Positions 8,525-17,167 of a stretch of 64,000 nucleotides of DNA are shown one piece after another. A model generated the notes under the pieces. It was not told where the DNA came from. It saw nothing but the letters and a program-made list of their open reading frames with translations, and searched no databases. The stretch covers positions 1 through 64,000 of the forward strand of contig JANYGZ010000050.1 in the NCBI GenBank assembly GCA_025362235.1. Direction: 5' to 3'. Position numbers and translations under genes: made by a program. The DNA is from Ferruginibacter sp. (GTDB lineage: Bacteria; Bacteroidota; Bacteroidia; Chitinophagales; Chitinophagaceae). Every line of letters starts with the position of its first letter. Within the stretch, counting starts at the first letter, position 1.

Positions 8525-9750
8525 AAGGGCAGCGATTTCATTAAAGGATGTTCGTCTTTTAAATTTTCAGGGGTAAGACTGGGTATTACTTTTTCTGTTT
8601 TGTCCATCAGCGAAGTGATAAAGCTGTGAAACAAAATCATTGCAGGAGGGTTCTGTTCAATAATCATGCTGTATAAACTTACGGGTCTGTAAGGTACATC
8701 TCCGAGGTTATCATGGTTAAGGTCATAGCCTTCATATTTATCCCAGTAATTATTATTAAATGTATTCAACACCAATGAGCCATTGGTGCCAACATCAAAA
8801 CTGTTACCAATAAAATTATTTTTAATCAATTGTATGTCCATACAGCTTGCCTGTATTTTTAAAGCCCATCCATTGCCTTTAAAAACATTTTTTTCTATGT
8901 GAATTCGGTTGGCTCCTTCTGCATAAATAGCCATTGTGTTTTTTTCAAAGCGATTGTTTTCAATATAACTGTCGTTGATTTCTTTAAGTAACAGGCCGTA
9001 AGCGGCATCGCCCCAGTTTTCTTTAAAATAATTATTAAACATTTTTACACTGTGTGAAAACATAACCGATACACCAGCCCCGTTATTTTCAAATACATTA
9101 CTGATATAGGCATCATCATTGGAGAACATAAAATGTAAGCCATACCGCATATTTTTGAATGAGTTGTTGCGCCATATAACAGAGTTGGTTACAAATTCAA
9201 AATAAATGCCGTCCCTGTGTCCGCTGATGGTATTTGCTATGATACGCATGCTATCGCTCCTCCAGCAATGAATGCCATTGCCGCTTTGCTGCTCTTCAAT
9301 AGCATTTGCAGTAAGTATATTGTTTTGAATAAGACAGTTTATGCCTTGCTGTGAGTATATGCCAAAAAATGCATCGTTTATAATATTGTTGATGATAGTT
9401 ACATATCGTCTGTCGTAAATTTTGATGGCTGCAAAATCTGTTATACTCGATACTCCGGTATGCTGCAGCAAAAATCCATCAATTGTTACATTGTCTGATT
9501 TTATAGAAATGATCTCATATTTTTTTTCGCCATCCAGCACAGGGTGATTGATGCCCTTTAGCACCAATTGTTTATTAATAACCAGGTTTTTTTCAAAATA
9601 AATCCCCTTGTCAACAATAATAGTATCGCCGGTTGTTGCAGCAGCAACAGCAGCGGTAATAGTTTTAAATTGTTGTAAACTGCCTACATGAATGTTGAAG
9701 GCAGATGCCTGGAAACAGCAACTGCATAATATGATAATTACACCTTTCAT
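8521..9750 (-). CDS. nosD: NosD periplasmic copper-site maturation protein
   Basis: 409 aa from the ATG at 9748-9750, which overlaps the nosL stop as ATGA; a second in-frame ATG at 9768 is less likely because the signal peptide MKGVIIILCSCCFQASA starts at the inner one. The body is a right-handed parallel beta-helix (CASH/NosD type) with many short N-N-x-I/F repeats (INNIINDAFFGIY, IQNNILTANAIE, WRNNSFKNMRYGLHF and so on). NosD works with NosF and NosY in CuZ assembly in the periplasm. Full length compared with known NosD proteins. Confidence 0.93.
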   Translation of the reverse strand: MKGVIIILCSCCFQASAFNIHVGSLQQFKTITAAVAAATTGDTIIVDKGIYFEKNLVINKQLVLKGINHPVLDGEKKYEIISIKSDNVTIDGFLLQHTGVSSITDFAAIKIYDRRYVTIINNIINDAFFGIYSQQGINCLIQNNILTANAIEEQQSGNGIHCWRSDSMRIIANTISGHRDGIYFEFVTNSVIWRNNSFKNMRYGLHFMFSNDDAYISNVFENNGAGVSVMFSHSVKMFNNYFKENWGDAAYGLLLKEINDSYIENNRFEKNTMAIYAEGANRIHIEKNVFKGNGWALKIQASCMDIQLIKNNFIGNSFDVGTNGSLVLNTFNNNYWDKYEGYDLNHDNLGDVPYRPVSLYSMIIEQNPPAMILFHSFITSLMDKTEKVIPSLTPENLKDEHPLMKSLPL

Positions 9751-10766
9751 TTGTTTAACTGCTCCCAATTTATAATTGTACCGTTTAGTTGCGCAGCTAT
9801 GTTTTTCATGCTATCCTTATTTGTAAAGCCAATTACATTACCATTCATTGGTGCGTGTATTTCGCTGCTTTGCAAAAAAAAGCTTTCATTAACATTTACC
9901 AATGAATGATTGCCCGCAAAGTCAGCAACATAAATATCTTTTACCTGTCCATCATCAATCTCTTTTGAATGTAAAAAAGATAGTACACAATGCACATCAT
10001 CAAATTTATACGCTTTACCTTTTTTAGTAAGAACCTCAGCGCCATATTTTGGATCTGAGATGGTCATTTTGCATAAATGGCAATTGTCTTTTCCAATTAC
10101 AAGTGCCTGTGGTGAAGGATTACAGCTACTTGCCGACAATAAGGTTAGTAAAATAATTCCATAATTTAAAGGGAGCATTCCCTTTTTTTTAACTAAAATT
10201 TTTCTCCTTTCTATAAACACACATACCAGCGCAATAACTCCTGCGGCTATAAAAAGCCAGCCGCCGATATCAGGTATTGAATAGGCTCCAAAATTGAGCA
10301 GCTGCTTAAACCCTATCAATGGCGGCTGGTAAGCCATACCCGGTACAATAATCGCCGCATTGGGATTAAGGTTGTGGCCGTAATTATATTCCCATTTCCA
10401 AAAATCAACCATTGCGATAATGCCAAAAACTACAAATAAACCAAATAAAATATTCAGCCAGCGCCTTTTATTAATAATTGCCACAAAGGCAAATGCGGCT
10501 GCAAAAAAAACAATGCAATAAGGTAATAATTTAAATTCAATGAAATCTTCATTGTGCAATGTCTTCATGCCGATATAATGATTTAGGCCGTTGATAATAT
10601 CAACATTGCCCTGCAAGCCATTGGCATGTATGGTAAGGGCGAGCCCTTCAGGATATTGTGGTGCATCCAGTTCTATTCGCCAAATGGGTGAGAATAAAAC
10701 AAATACTAATCCTGCGGCTGCAATTACCAGTAACAATCTGCTGGCATTGCTTAGTTTATTTTTCAT
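9747..10766 (-). CDS. nosL: NosL copper chaperone with an N-terminal membrane module
   Basis: 339 aa, much longer than the usual NosL lipoprotein of about 170-190 aa. Residues 1-190 form a separate membrane domain with four hydrophobic segments (about 10-28, 80-99, 103-121, 168-186). After a short basic linker, a second signal-like segment (198-214) ends in a lipobox-like SASSC (C215), followed by the NosL domain with the Cys-His-Leu-Cys-Lys-Met copper motif (C229, C232, M234) and KFDD near 254-257. The C-terminal half delivers copper to nitrous oxide reductase. The N-terminal half is unassigned; either a fusion or a retained membrane anchor. Coupled to nosD by ATGA. Confidence 0.87.
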   Translation of the reverse strand: MKNKLSNASRLLLVIAAAGLVFVLFSPIWRIELDAPQYPEGLALTIHANGLQGNVDIINGLNHYIGMKTLHNEDFIEFKLLPYCIVFFAAAFAFVAIINKRRWLNILFGLFVVFGIIAMVDFWKWEYNYGHNLNPNAAIIVPGMAYQPPLIGFKQLLNFGAYSIPDIGGWLFIAAGVIALVCVFIERRKILVKKKGMLPLNYGIILLTLLSASSCNPSPQALVIGKDNCHLCKMTISDPKYGAEVLTKKGKAYKFDDVHCVLSFLHSKEIDDGQVKDIYVADFAGNHSLVNVNESFFLQSSEIHAPMNGNVIGFTNKDSMKNIAAQLNGTIINWEQLNK

Positions 10767-10809
10767 CCTGAAATATTTTTATAAGTAAATAAAAAGCAGG
10801 CTCATTTAT

Positions 10810-11382
10810 TTACTTTTTTGCAGGAGGTAACAGTACTGCATCAATTACGTAAATTATCCCATTTGATGCGGGAATAGTGGCAATAATAGTTGCACTATTA
10901 TTCAACATCACTTTGCCATCTTTTATGCTTATAGTTACATTGTCACCATTTACCATTCCTAAAACCTGCCCGTCTGTAAAGCTTTCGGCTTTTAGTGCTG
11001 ATAAGGTAACATGATATTGCAATATGTTTTGCAGATCTTCTTTTTTCTCGGGTTTCAATAAGCCTTCAACGGTTCCGGCAGGCAATTTATCAAAAGCTGC
11101 ATTTGTTGGTGCAAACACGGTGAACGGCCCTGCATTCGACAATGAGGTAACAAGGTCTGCAGCTTTTAAAGCAGCTACCAGTGTTGTATGATTTTTTGAA
11201 CCTACTGCCACTTTCACAACATCTTTTTCCGAGTCGTTATCCTGCACAGCTTCCTGTCCACCGGCAGGGGTGCTTGTAGTAGCAGCTGTATTATCAGCAG
11301 GAGTTGTTTTTTCGGCTCCATTGTTACAGGCAGCCATGGAAACTATCAACAAAAATGCAAAAATTATTTTATACTCTTTCAT
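10810..11382 (-). CDS. Fasciclin (FAS1) domain lipoprotein
   Basis: 190 aa. Lipoprotein signal peptide with C19 (SMAAC), a Thr/Ala/Asp-rich linker, then one FAS1 domain at about 55-187 (VAALKAADLVTSLSNAGPFT, VFAPTNAAFDKLPAG, LQNILQYHV, NGIIYVIDAVLLPP). It sits between nosZ and nosL with gaps of 89 and 43 bases. FAS1 domains are adhesion-type folds; a periplasmic or outer-membrane lipoprotein in a nos operon suggests a structural or assembly role for the respiratory proteins, but this is unproven. Confidence 0.88.
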   Translation of the reverse strand: MKEYKIIFAFLLIVSMAACNNGAEKTTPADNTAATTSTPAGGQEAVQDNDSEKDVVKVAVGSKNHTTLVAALKAADLVTSLSNAGPFTVFAPTNAAFDKLPAGTVEGLLKPEKKEDLQNILQYHVTLSALKAESFTDGQVLGMVNGDNVTISIKDGKVMLNNSATIIATIPASNGIIYVIDAVLLPPAKK

Positions 11383-11471
11383 ATCTGTATTTTTTCAGGT
11401 AATTGTTGGTATTAATAAAGTTGACCGGTGCTGGTTAGTAAACAATTACACCGGCCAACAGTTATTTAAAA

Positions 11472-13469
11472 TTATTTTGCAGTTGAGGTACTATCAGCAG
11501 GCGGTAAATTCTTACCAGTGCTGAATAGTAATGGAACATTGCTGCCGGCAGTTGATATCCTTATATAGCCCTGCATTTCCTGGTGAAGTGCACTGCAAAA
11601 ATCTGTACAATAGAAAGGAAACATCCCCGCTTTTTGAGGTACCCATTTCAAAGTTTGTGTTTCTCCGGGCATTATTAATAATTCGCCATTGAGTGCACCT
11701 TTTATTGCAAATCCATGAGGTACATCCCAGTCCTGTTCAAGGTTGGTAACATGAAAATAAACTTCGTCACCAACTCTTACGCCTTCAATATTATCTGGTG
11801 TTAAGTGCGACCGGATTGCTGTCATATAAACATCGATTTTATTTCCGGTTCTTATTACTTTTGCCGTTCCTTCTCCTTTCGATACGTAAGCATTTGCATT
11901 TTCTTCTATTTTAAAAAATTTAACCGAATTGTTTTTAATAACACTGGCTTCTACAGCCTGGGCATAGTGAGGTTCACCAATTGTTGGAAAGTCCAGAATC
12001 AATTGCATTTTGTCACCGGTTATATCAAACAACTGTGCGCTTTGTGCTAATTCAGGCCCTGTGGGCAGGTAGCGGTCTTTTGTAATTTTATTATAAACGA
12101 TTACATATTTACCATTGGGTTTTTTTGTATCACCACCAGGTATGCATAAGTGGCCCGGAGAATAAAAAGTAGGTTGGCGATCAATTATTTTCAGGTCTTT
12201 GATGTTCCATCTTACAATTTCAGAAGAAACAAACATGGTGGTGATTGCATTTCCCCTTCCGTCAAATTCGGTATGTAAAGGGCCAAGGCCTGGTTTTTTA
12301 ACTTCTCCATATAATGCAGATTCGTATTTAATTACGGGAACTCCATCGTAATCTCCAATAAAGTCTTTTGCAGCTATAGCTTTTTGTATTTTATCAAAAC
12401 TGAATACAGGGATAAGCGCTGCCAGTTTTCCACTGCCAACAATAAATTCACCTGTAGGATCCACATCACAGCCATGCGGCGACTTTGGGCAAGGTATAAA
12501 ATAGCAAATATCTTTTAACTCTTTTATATCCAATACTGTTACCTGTGTTCTTATTTCGCTGGTGGCAGTATGTGTTTTTTCATCATAAATGTTATGGGCA
12601 TAACGCACAGTTTCTTTTTTTCCTTTTCCGGCTTTTAAATACTCTTCTGCTTTTTGCCAGTTAACCGCCATGATGAAGTCTTTATCTCTTTGTGAAGCAT
12701 TTACTTCCAACAAAGTATTGGCCTGTTCTGTATTATAGCAGCTAAAGAAAAACCATCCATGAGATTTTCCTTTACCTGCATGGCTCAAATCAAAGTCTAC
12801 TCCGGGGCACCTTAATTGAAAGGCAATATCCATTTTGCCACTTCCTTTATCCACACTTATAAAACTTATACTTCCTTTAAAATTCTTTTTATAACTATTA
12901 ATAGGAACATCTCCATTTGCATTATCCGGAGGAACACTAAAACGTGTACCTGCCACAACATATTCCGTATTTTCTGTAATAAAAGGAGATGAGTGATTTC
13001 CTGCGCTGTTTGGTAGTTCAATTATCTCTGCAGTACGGAATGTAGTTAAGTCTACCCTTGCTACACGGGGTGTATTATTTGCATTGGCAAATATCCACCG
13101 GCCATCAATTTCACCATTGGTTTGCGACATGTCTAAATGATGCAGATCATCCCACGGAACAGAGCCATTAGAAGTTGTTAGCATTGGCTTGGTTTCTTCG
13201 CTGTAACCATATCCTTTTTCAGGATCAACAGAAAAAACAGGAACCACTTTCAGTAAACGGCCAGATGGCAATCCATACACGCTCAGTTGTCCGCTAAATC
13301 CACCGGATACAAAATTGTAAAATTCATCGTACTTGCCTGGCGCCACATAAGCTTTTGAAGCAGCGTCTGTATTAACTGCACTGCCCGCATTTTTCGGTTT
13401 GCAGGATTGTACCAGCAACACCATACTAACCAGGGCCACACCAGCTATACTAATTTTTATCTTTTTCAT
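11472..13469 (-). CDS. nosZ: Nitrous oxide reductase, clade II (Sec/lipoprotein type)
   Basis: 665 aa. Reduces N2O to N2 in the periplasm. The signal is not twin-arginine: it is a Sec-type lipoprotein signal with C23 (LLVQSC), typical of clade II (atypical) NosZ. The seven-bladed propeller carries His-rich CuZ segments (H110-H111 in DDLHHLDMS, and those in DLSHAGKGKSHGW, KSPHGCDVDP, GPLHTEFDG, YSPGHLCIPGG, GEPHYAQ). The C-terminal cupredoxin has the full CuA motif C621-x3-C625-x3-H629-x2-M632 with an upstream His in VPHGF. All copper-site motifs look intact. Follows the cytochrome c gene by 36 bases. No nosR is seen, as usual in clade II clusters. Confidence 0.97.
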   Translation of the reverse strand: MKKIKISIAGVALVSMVLLVQSCKPKNAGSAVNTDAASKAYVAPGKYDEFYNFVSGGFSGQLSVYGLPSGRLLKVVPVFSVDPEKGYGYSEETKPMLTTSNGSVPWDDLHHLDMSQTNGEIDGRWIFANANNTPRVARVDLTTFRTAEIIELPNSAGNHSSPFITENTEYVVAGTRFSVPPDNANGDVPINSYKKNFKGSISFISVDKGSGKMDIAFQLRCPGVDFDLSHAGKGKSHGWFFFSCYNTEQANTLLEVNASQRDKDFIMAVNWQKAEEYLKAGKGKKETVRYAHNIYDEKTHTATSEIRTQVTVLDIKELKDICYFIPCPKSPHGCDVDPTGEFIVGSGKLAALIPVFSFDKIQKAIAAKDFIGDYDGVPVIKYESALYGEVKKPGLGPLHTEFDGRGNAITTMFVSSEIVRWNIKDLKIIDRQPTFYSPGHLCIPGGDTKKPNGKYVIVYNKITKDRYLPTGPELAQSAQLFDITGDKMQLILDFPTIGEPHYAQAVEASVIKNNSVKFFKIEENANAYVSKGEGTAKVIRTGNKIDVYMTAIRSHLTPDNIEGVRVGDEVYFHVTNLEQDWDVPHGFAIKGALNGELLIMPGETQTLKWVPQKAGMFPFYCTDFCSALHQEMQGYIRISTAGSNVPLLFSTGKNLPPADSTSTAK

Positions 13470-13505
13470 AATAATTTGTTGTTTAGGATTTCTTTATTTG
13501 TCTTA

Positions 13506-13991
13506 TCATTTAATGCCATCATTTTTCCGCATAAATTCATACAACGCCCTTGCATCATCATCAGTTAAATTTTGATTGGGCATACGCACCAAACAGATTT
13601 CCAACTGTGCCTGTGCCTTTGGATCCTTAGTGATCATAGCATCTGTATTGGTTACAAAATTCATAATCCATTCAGCAGAGTGACGGCTGGTAACACCTTT
13701 CCATCCGGGCCCTACTAATTTCTCATCGGTGGTTTTGTGGCAACTGCTGCATTTTACACCATATATCTTTTCTCCATTGGTAGCCTTAGCTGCATCAAGC
13801 GTTGCACCTACCTCAACTTTGGTAAACTTTCCCTCACCTCTTTTGGGGTCATAAGTTGGATTGCCATTGTCCGTTTTTTTGGTGGCATCATATGGGTCTT
13901 GGGTAGATTTTGTATCACTGCCGGCACCGGCACCTCCGCCACAAGATGTAACTAATATCCCCAGGAATAGAATGACTGCTAATTTTTTCAT
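13506..13991 (-). CDS. Mono-haem c-type cytochrome lipoprotein
   Basis: 161 aa from the ATG at 13989-13991; an upstream ATG at 14024 would put 11 extra residues before a perfectly formed lipoprotein signal (MKKLAVILFLGILVTSC, C17). The haem-binding CSSCH is at 81-85 and the likely axial Met is M137 (RMPNQNLTDDD), in a class I cytochrome c fold. First gene of the nos operon, so it is the likely electron donor to NosZ (inference supported by position). Confidence 0.92.
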   Translation of the reverse strand: MKKLAVILFLGILVTSCGGGAGAGSDTKSTQDPYDATKKTDNGNPTYDPKRGEGKFTKVEVGATLDAAKATNGEKIYGVKCSSCHKTTDEKLVGPGWKGVTSRHSAEWIMNFVTNTDAMITKDPKAQAQLEICLVRMPNQNLTDDDARALYEFMRKNDGIK

Positions 13992-14100
13992 GATAAATTT
14001 TTTGGTTTTAAATTGATGGTACAAGATTACTTAGCCTTCCAGTCTTAGATTATGCGTTCAGTCATATTGTTATTTTTTTTGTAGTTTTACTTCAAAAATC

Positions 14101-14135
14101 AGGTAGTAACCACGATAATAATCATACAACTACCT
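14101..14135. promoter_or_regulatory. Inverted repeat in the divergent nos/crp control region
   Basis: AGGTAGT (14101-14107) and ACTACCT (14129-14135) form a perfect inverted repeat with 21 bases between, lying between the divergent cytochrome c/nos operon and the Crp/Fnr gene. Could be an operator; no known consensus is matched. Confidence 0.3.
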
Positions 14136-14148
14136 ACTGAAGATCATA

Positions 14149-14177
14149 TTGCTCTGTTTGCATTACAGTTAGCTTTG
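14149..14177 (+). promoter_or_regulatory. Candidate promoter of the Crp/Fnr gene
   Basis: TTG at 14149-14151 and TAGCTTTG at 14170-14177 (exact TAnnTTTG) are separated by 18 bases, the arrangement of Bacteroidota housekeeping promoters. The -7 box ends 23 bases before the ATG at 14201. A TTTG-N7-CAAA inverted repeat at 14174-14188 overlaps it and could mediate autoregulation. Confidence 0.45.
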
Positions 14178-14200
14178 GTTAAATCAAATGTTGGTGAATT

Positions 14201-14797
14201 ATGATGATTGATATAAATATATTGCTTTCTCTTGGAGCAGCTTATAAAAAAGTAAATGCTGGCGAAATAATTTTTCATGAGGGAGCAGAAGCCCATTTTT
14301 ATTACCAGCTGGTAAGTGGGGGTGTGCGTTGGGTAAATATTACAGATAGTGGCAGTGAGTTTATTCAGAATATGATTGAGCCGGGAGAATGTTTTGGAGA
14401 ATTGCCGCTTTTTGATGGGGAGCCTTTTGCAGCCAGTGCTATTGCAGATACAAATTCTGTTATCATTCGTTTACATATTTCCTCTTTTCACCGGCTTGTT
14501 ATTGATATGCCCGATATCCATTTTGCATTTACCAAATTAATGTCGGAACGTCTTCGTTTTAAATTTCTTTTATTAAGAGAATTAGCTGGTCAAAACCCCG
14601 AACATAGTATTCATTGTTTGCTGAATTATTTAAAACAAAACAAGAAAAATATTTGCTCCAAATGCAATAAAGTAAACCTTACACGTCAACAGATCGCCAA
14701 CATGACCGGCTTAAGGGTAGAAACAGTAATACGCACCATCCGGCACCTTCACGAAAAGGGCCAGCTACACATTGCAAAGGGCAAAGTGTATTACTGA
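14201..14797 (+). CDS. Crp/Fnr-family transcriptional regulator
   Basis: 198 aa. N-terminal cyclic-nucleotide-binding-like beta-roll (about 15-115, GEIIFHEGAEAHFYYQLVSG ... ECFGELPLFDGEP), dimerisation helix (about 105-130), C-terminal winged helix with the recognition segment LTRQQIANMTGLRVETVIRTI (160-180). It lacks the N-terminal cysteine cluster of FNR, so it is unlikely to be a classical [4Fe-4S] sensor. It has an isolated C152-x2-C155 pair just before the helix-turn-helix. Divergent from nosZ and followed by an FNR-type palindrome and NO-defence genes, so it is probably an NNR/DNR-like regulator of this island (inference). Confidence 0.92.
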   Translation: MMIDINILLSLGAAYKKVNAGEIIFHEGAEAHFYYQLVSGGVRWVNITDSGSEFIQNMIEPGECFGELPLFDGEPFAASAIADTNSVIIRLHISSFHRLVIDMPDIHFAFTKLMSERLRFKFLLLRELAGQNPEHSIHCLLNYLKQNKKNICSKCNKVNLTRQQIANMTGLRVETVIRTIRHLHEKGQLHIAKGKVYY

Positions 14798-14800
14798 TAT

Positions 14801-14814
14801 ATGATTTAAATCAT
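14801..14814 (+). promoter_or_regulatory. Perfect FNR/DNR-type palindrome upstream of the membrane protein gene
   Basis: A 14-base perfect palindrome containing TGAT-N4-ATCA, the core of the FNR/DNR binding site. Its centre (14807/14808) is about 41-42 bases before a start site predicted from a near-consensus -7 box, TTTCTTTG at 14837-14844. This is the class II activator position, and supports translation from the ATG at 14860. Confidence 0.55.
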
Positions 14815-14859
14815 AATACCTTCTTTGATTGTATGGTTTCTTTGCAAGAAATATATATT

Positions 14860-16074
14860 ATGTATGCACCCCTTCAACGGTTTACCAAAATTGCACTACT
14901 TAATTTATTGATAGTATCTTTTATCGGTGTGATATTGCGCTACAAAATTGCTTTCTCCCTTCCCTTTATTGATCAAAAACATTTATTGCACGGGCACTCG
15001 CATTTTGCTTTTGCTGGTTGGGTTACTCATGCATTAATGGTTTTGCTGGTTGCTTACCTTGTTGAACAAAAAGACCAGTCTATATACAAAAGGTACCGAT
15101 GGGTGATCATTGCCAATCTTATTGCTGCATATGGTATGTTAGTTAGTTTTTCTTTGCAGGGGTATGGTTTATTTTCAATATTTTTCTCAAATATTTCTAT
15201 TGCAGTTTCCTATGTATTTGCGTTTATGTTCTGGAAAGATTTAAATACATTATCAATAAAAACAGTTGGTCATTGGTGGATAAAAGCGGCGCTGCTATTT
15301 AATGTGCTTTCCTCTTTGGGTGCATTTTCGCTGGCTTTTATGATGGTAACAAAAAATTTGCACCAAAACTGGTATTTGGCATCGGTGTATTTCTTTCTGC
15401 ATTTTCAATATAATGGGTGGTTTTTATTTGCATGTTTGGGGTTGGCAACAGATAAGTTTTTCAGCAGCGTGTCAACAGTAATATTAAAGAGAATATTCTG
15501 GTTGTTTGCTTTAGCCTGTGTACCCGCCTATATACTTTCGGCTTTATGGCTGCCTATACCACTGTGGGTGTATATAGTTGTTGTATTTGCGGCATTTAGT
15601 CAATTGGCAGGATGGGTACTTTTTATACAACAGCTAAGAAAACAATTACCGGATATACGGCCCACTATAAATAAAACCGTACAATGGCTGCTTTTTTTAT
15701 CATCCATTGCATTATCCATCAAACTTTTTCTGCAACTGGCCTCTACCATACCATCACTTAGTACACTGGCATTTGGTTTTCGTCCAATTGTAATTGGCTA
15801 CCTGCACCTGATATTGCTGGGCGTAATAACTCTATTTCTTTTGGGTTTTTTATTAGCAGAAAAACACATCTTACAAAACCTAACTACCACTAGAGGCATT
15901 AAGGTTTTTATTGCTGGTATAATTATTAACGAAATACTTCTAATGGTACAAGGCATCGCAGCAATGACCTATACTCCCGTGCCATTAATAAATGAATTGC
16001 TGTTGCTTACCGCCTGTATACTTTTTGCAGGTATCATTTTTTTAAACATTAGCCAACAAAAAACGGCAAAATGA
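14860..16074 (+). CDS. Polytopic His-rich membrane protein, NnrS / haem-copper subunit I-like
   Basis: 404 aa from the ATG at 14860 (an in-frame ATG at 14833 would fall within the predicted promoter). About 11-12 membrane segments throughout. Conserved-looking histidines cluster in HLLHGHSHFAFAGWVTHA (H41, H44, H46, H48, H57), and further ones occur in HFQYNGW and GYLHLILLG. The pattern recalls NnrS and haem-copper oxidase subunit I-like proteins that bind haem and copper and are linked to NO metabolism, but I cannot assign a family with certainty. Lies between the Crp/Fnr gene and the RIC gene, probably co-expressed with the latter. Confidence 0.6.
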   Translation: MYAPLQRFTKIALLNLLIVSFIGVILRYKIAFSLPFIDQKHLLHGHSHFAFAGWVTHALMVLLVAYLVEQKDQSIYKRYRWVIIANLIAAYGMLVSFSLQGYGLFSIFFSNISIAVSYVFAFMFWKDLNTLSIKTVGHWWIKAALLFNVLSSLGAFSLAFMMVTKNLHQNWYLASVYFFLHFQYNGWFLFACLGLATDKFFSSVSTVILKRIFWLFALACVPAYILSALWLPIPLWVYIVVVFAAFSQLAGWVLFIQQLRKQLPDIRPTINKTVQWLLFLSSIALSIKLFLQLASTIPSLSTLAFGFRPIVIGYLHLILLGVITLFLLGFLLAEKHILQNLTTTRGIKVFIAGIIINEILLMVQGIAAMTYTPVPLINELLLLTACILFAGIIFLNISQQKTAK

Positions 16075-16129
16075 CTACAGTCATAAAAACAATAAATTAT
16101 TACAGCCAGCTTTGAAAAAAATTAATATT

Positions 16130-16858
16130 ATGAAAAATATTACTGAACATACCCTTGCGTCTATAGTTACTGAACATTTTCAAACAGTTCCTGTGTTAGA
16201 AAAATACAACCTTGATTTTTGCTGCAAAGGTAAACGCACACTGGCTGAAGCCTGCACCCAAAAGGGGCTTTCAATTGAGGAGGTAATGAATGAATTGCAA
16301 GAAGCTACAAATAAAAGTAGCAATAAAACAATGCCCTTTGATGCAATGAATGCAGAGCAGTTAATTGGATATATTTTAATTCACCATCATTTTTATGTTA
16401 AGCAATCGATGCCAACAATCGTTGCACATTTAATGAAGTTAGCGGCAAAACATGTGGAAAAATTTCCATTTTTGACTGAAGTACTTGACTTATTTAGCCA
16501 GCTTAAAAATGATATGATTTTACATATGCACAAAGAAGAGACAGTGTTATTTCCCCGGATAAAAGAGGTGGAATCATTTTATCATTTTAGGCAAAAGAAA
16601 AACCTCGACCGTAATTACATCAATGGGCCAGTAGCAGTGATGGAAAGAGAGCACAATGAGGCAGGTGAAATAATGTATACAATAAGACAGCTAACCAATA
16701 ATTATACAGCGCCTGAAGGAGCCTGTACAACTTTTATAGTTACACTGGCAGAGCTTAAAGAGTTTGAAGAAGACCTGCACAGGCATGTGCATCTGGAGAA
16801 TAATATTTTATTTCCGCTCGCCGAAAAAATGATAATGACGTTAAACTCGTCCTTATAA
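16130..16858 (+). CDS. RIC/ScdA-type iron-sulfur cluster repair di-iron protein
   Basis: 242 aa from the ATG at 16130 (a TTG six codons upstream is possible but unnecessary). The N-terminal DUF542 domain has the conserved C31-C32 pair in LDFCCKGKRTLAEAC, and the C-terminal hemerythrin-like domain has its His/Glu ligands (HHHFYV, HMHKEETVLFP, EREHNEAGE, HRHVHLENNILFP). Known family members (YtfE, ScdA, DnrN) repair [Fe-S] clusters damaged by NO or peroxide. 55 bases after the membrane protein gene, same strand, so likely the same FNR-controlled unit. Confidence 0.95.
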   Translation: MKNITEHTLASIVTEHFQTVPVLEKYNLDFCCKGKRTLAEACTQKGLSIEEVMNELQEATNKSSNKTMPFDAMNAEQLIGYILIHHHFYVKQSMPTIVAHLMKLAAKHVEKFPFLTEVLDLFSQLKNDMILHMHKEETVLFPRIKEVESFYHFRQKKNLDRNYINGPVAVMEREHNEAGEIMYTIRQLTNNYTAPEGACTTFIVTLAELKEFEEDLHRHVHLENNILFPLAEKMIMTLNSSL

Positions 16859-16987
16859 AATAGATATTGAGAATAATTGGGAAATGATGTTTCAATCAAT
16901 CTTTTGGAAAAAGTACTATTTGTGCCTTATAAAAAGAAATTTATTATTTCTTTTACCATACCACTTTATAACAGAATAAAAAATGTG

Positions 16988-17106
16988 TTAATTGCAATGG
17001 CCAAGGGCCCACCAGATAACCATAAAAATAATTACCGTGATAATACAACCACCGCCTAATTTTTTTGCGCCGTAGGGGCAATTAATCCTTTAAATAAATT
17101 GTTCAT
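16988..17106 (-). pseudogene. Small single-pass membrane peptide gene with a one-base frameshift
   Basis: On the minus strand an ATG at 17104-17106 reads MNNLFKGLIAP and then, after one missing base next to the CCCC run (about 17073-17080), the second frame reads YGAKKLGGGC followed by a hydrophobic segment (IITVIIFMVIWWALG) ending HCN-stop at 16988-16990. Restoring one base gives exactly 39 codons plus stop. The triple glycine, membrane helix and clean ends argue for a real small membrane protein resembling ones I recall near Bacteroidota genomes' stress loci (memory, unverified). It is either a fresh pseudogene or an assembly error. The plus-strand frame at 16877-17059 is its shadow. Confidence 0.5.
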
Positions 17107-17167
17107 GAAGAATATTTAGTAGGTTGAAAAAGGGGTAATATGTGAAATTGTAATGACCTTTTATTGA

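Noticed and set aside
16877-17059. Plus-strand ORF of 60 aa
   Set aside because: Antisense to the frameshifted membrane peptide gene, whose minus-strand reading is far more protein-like.
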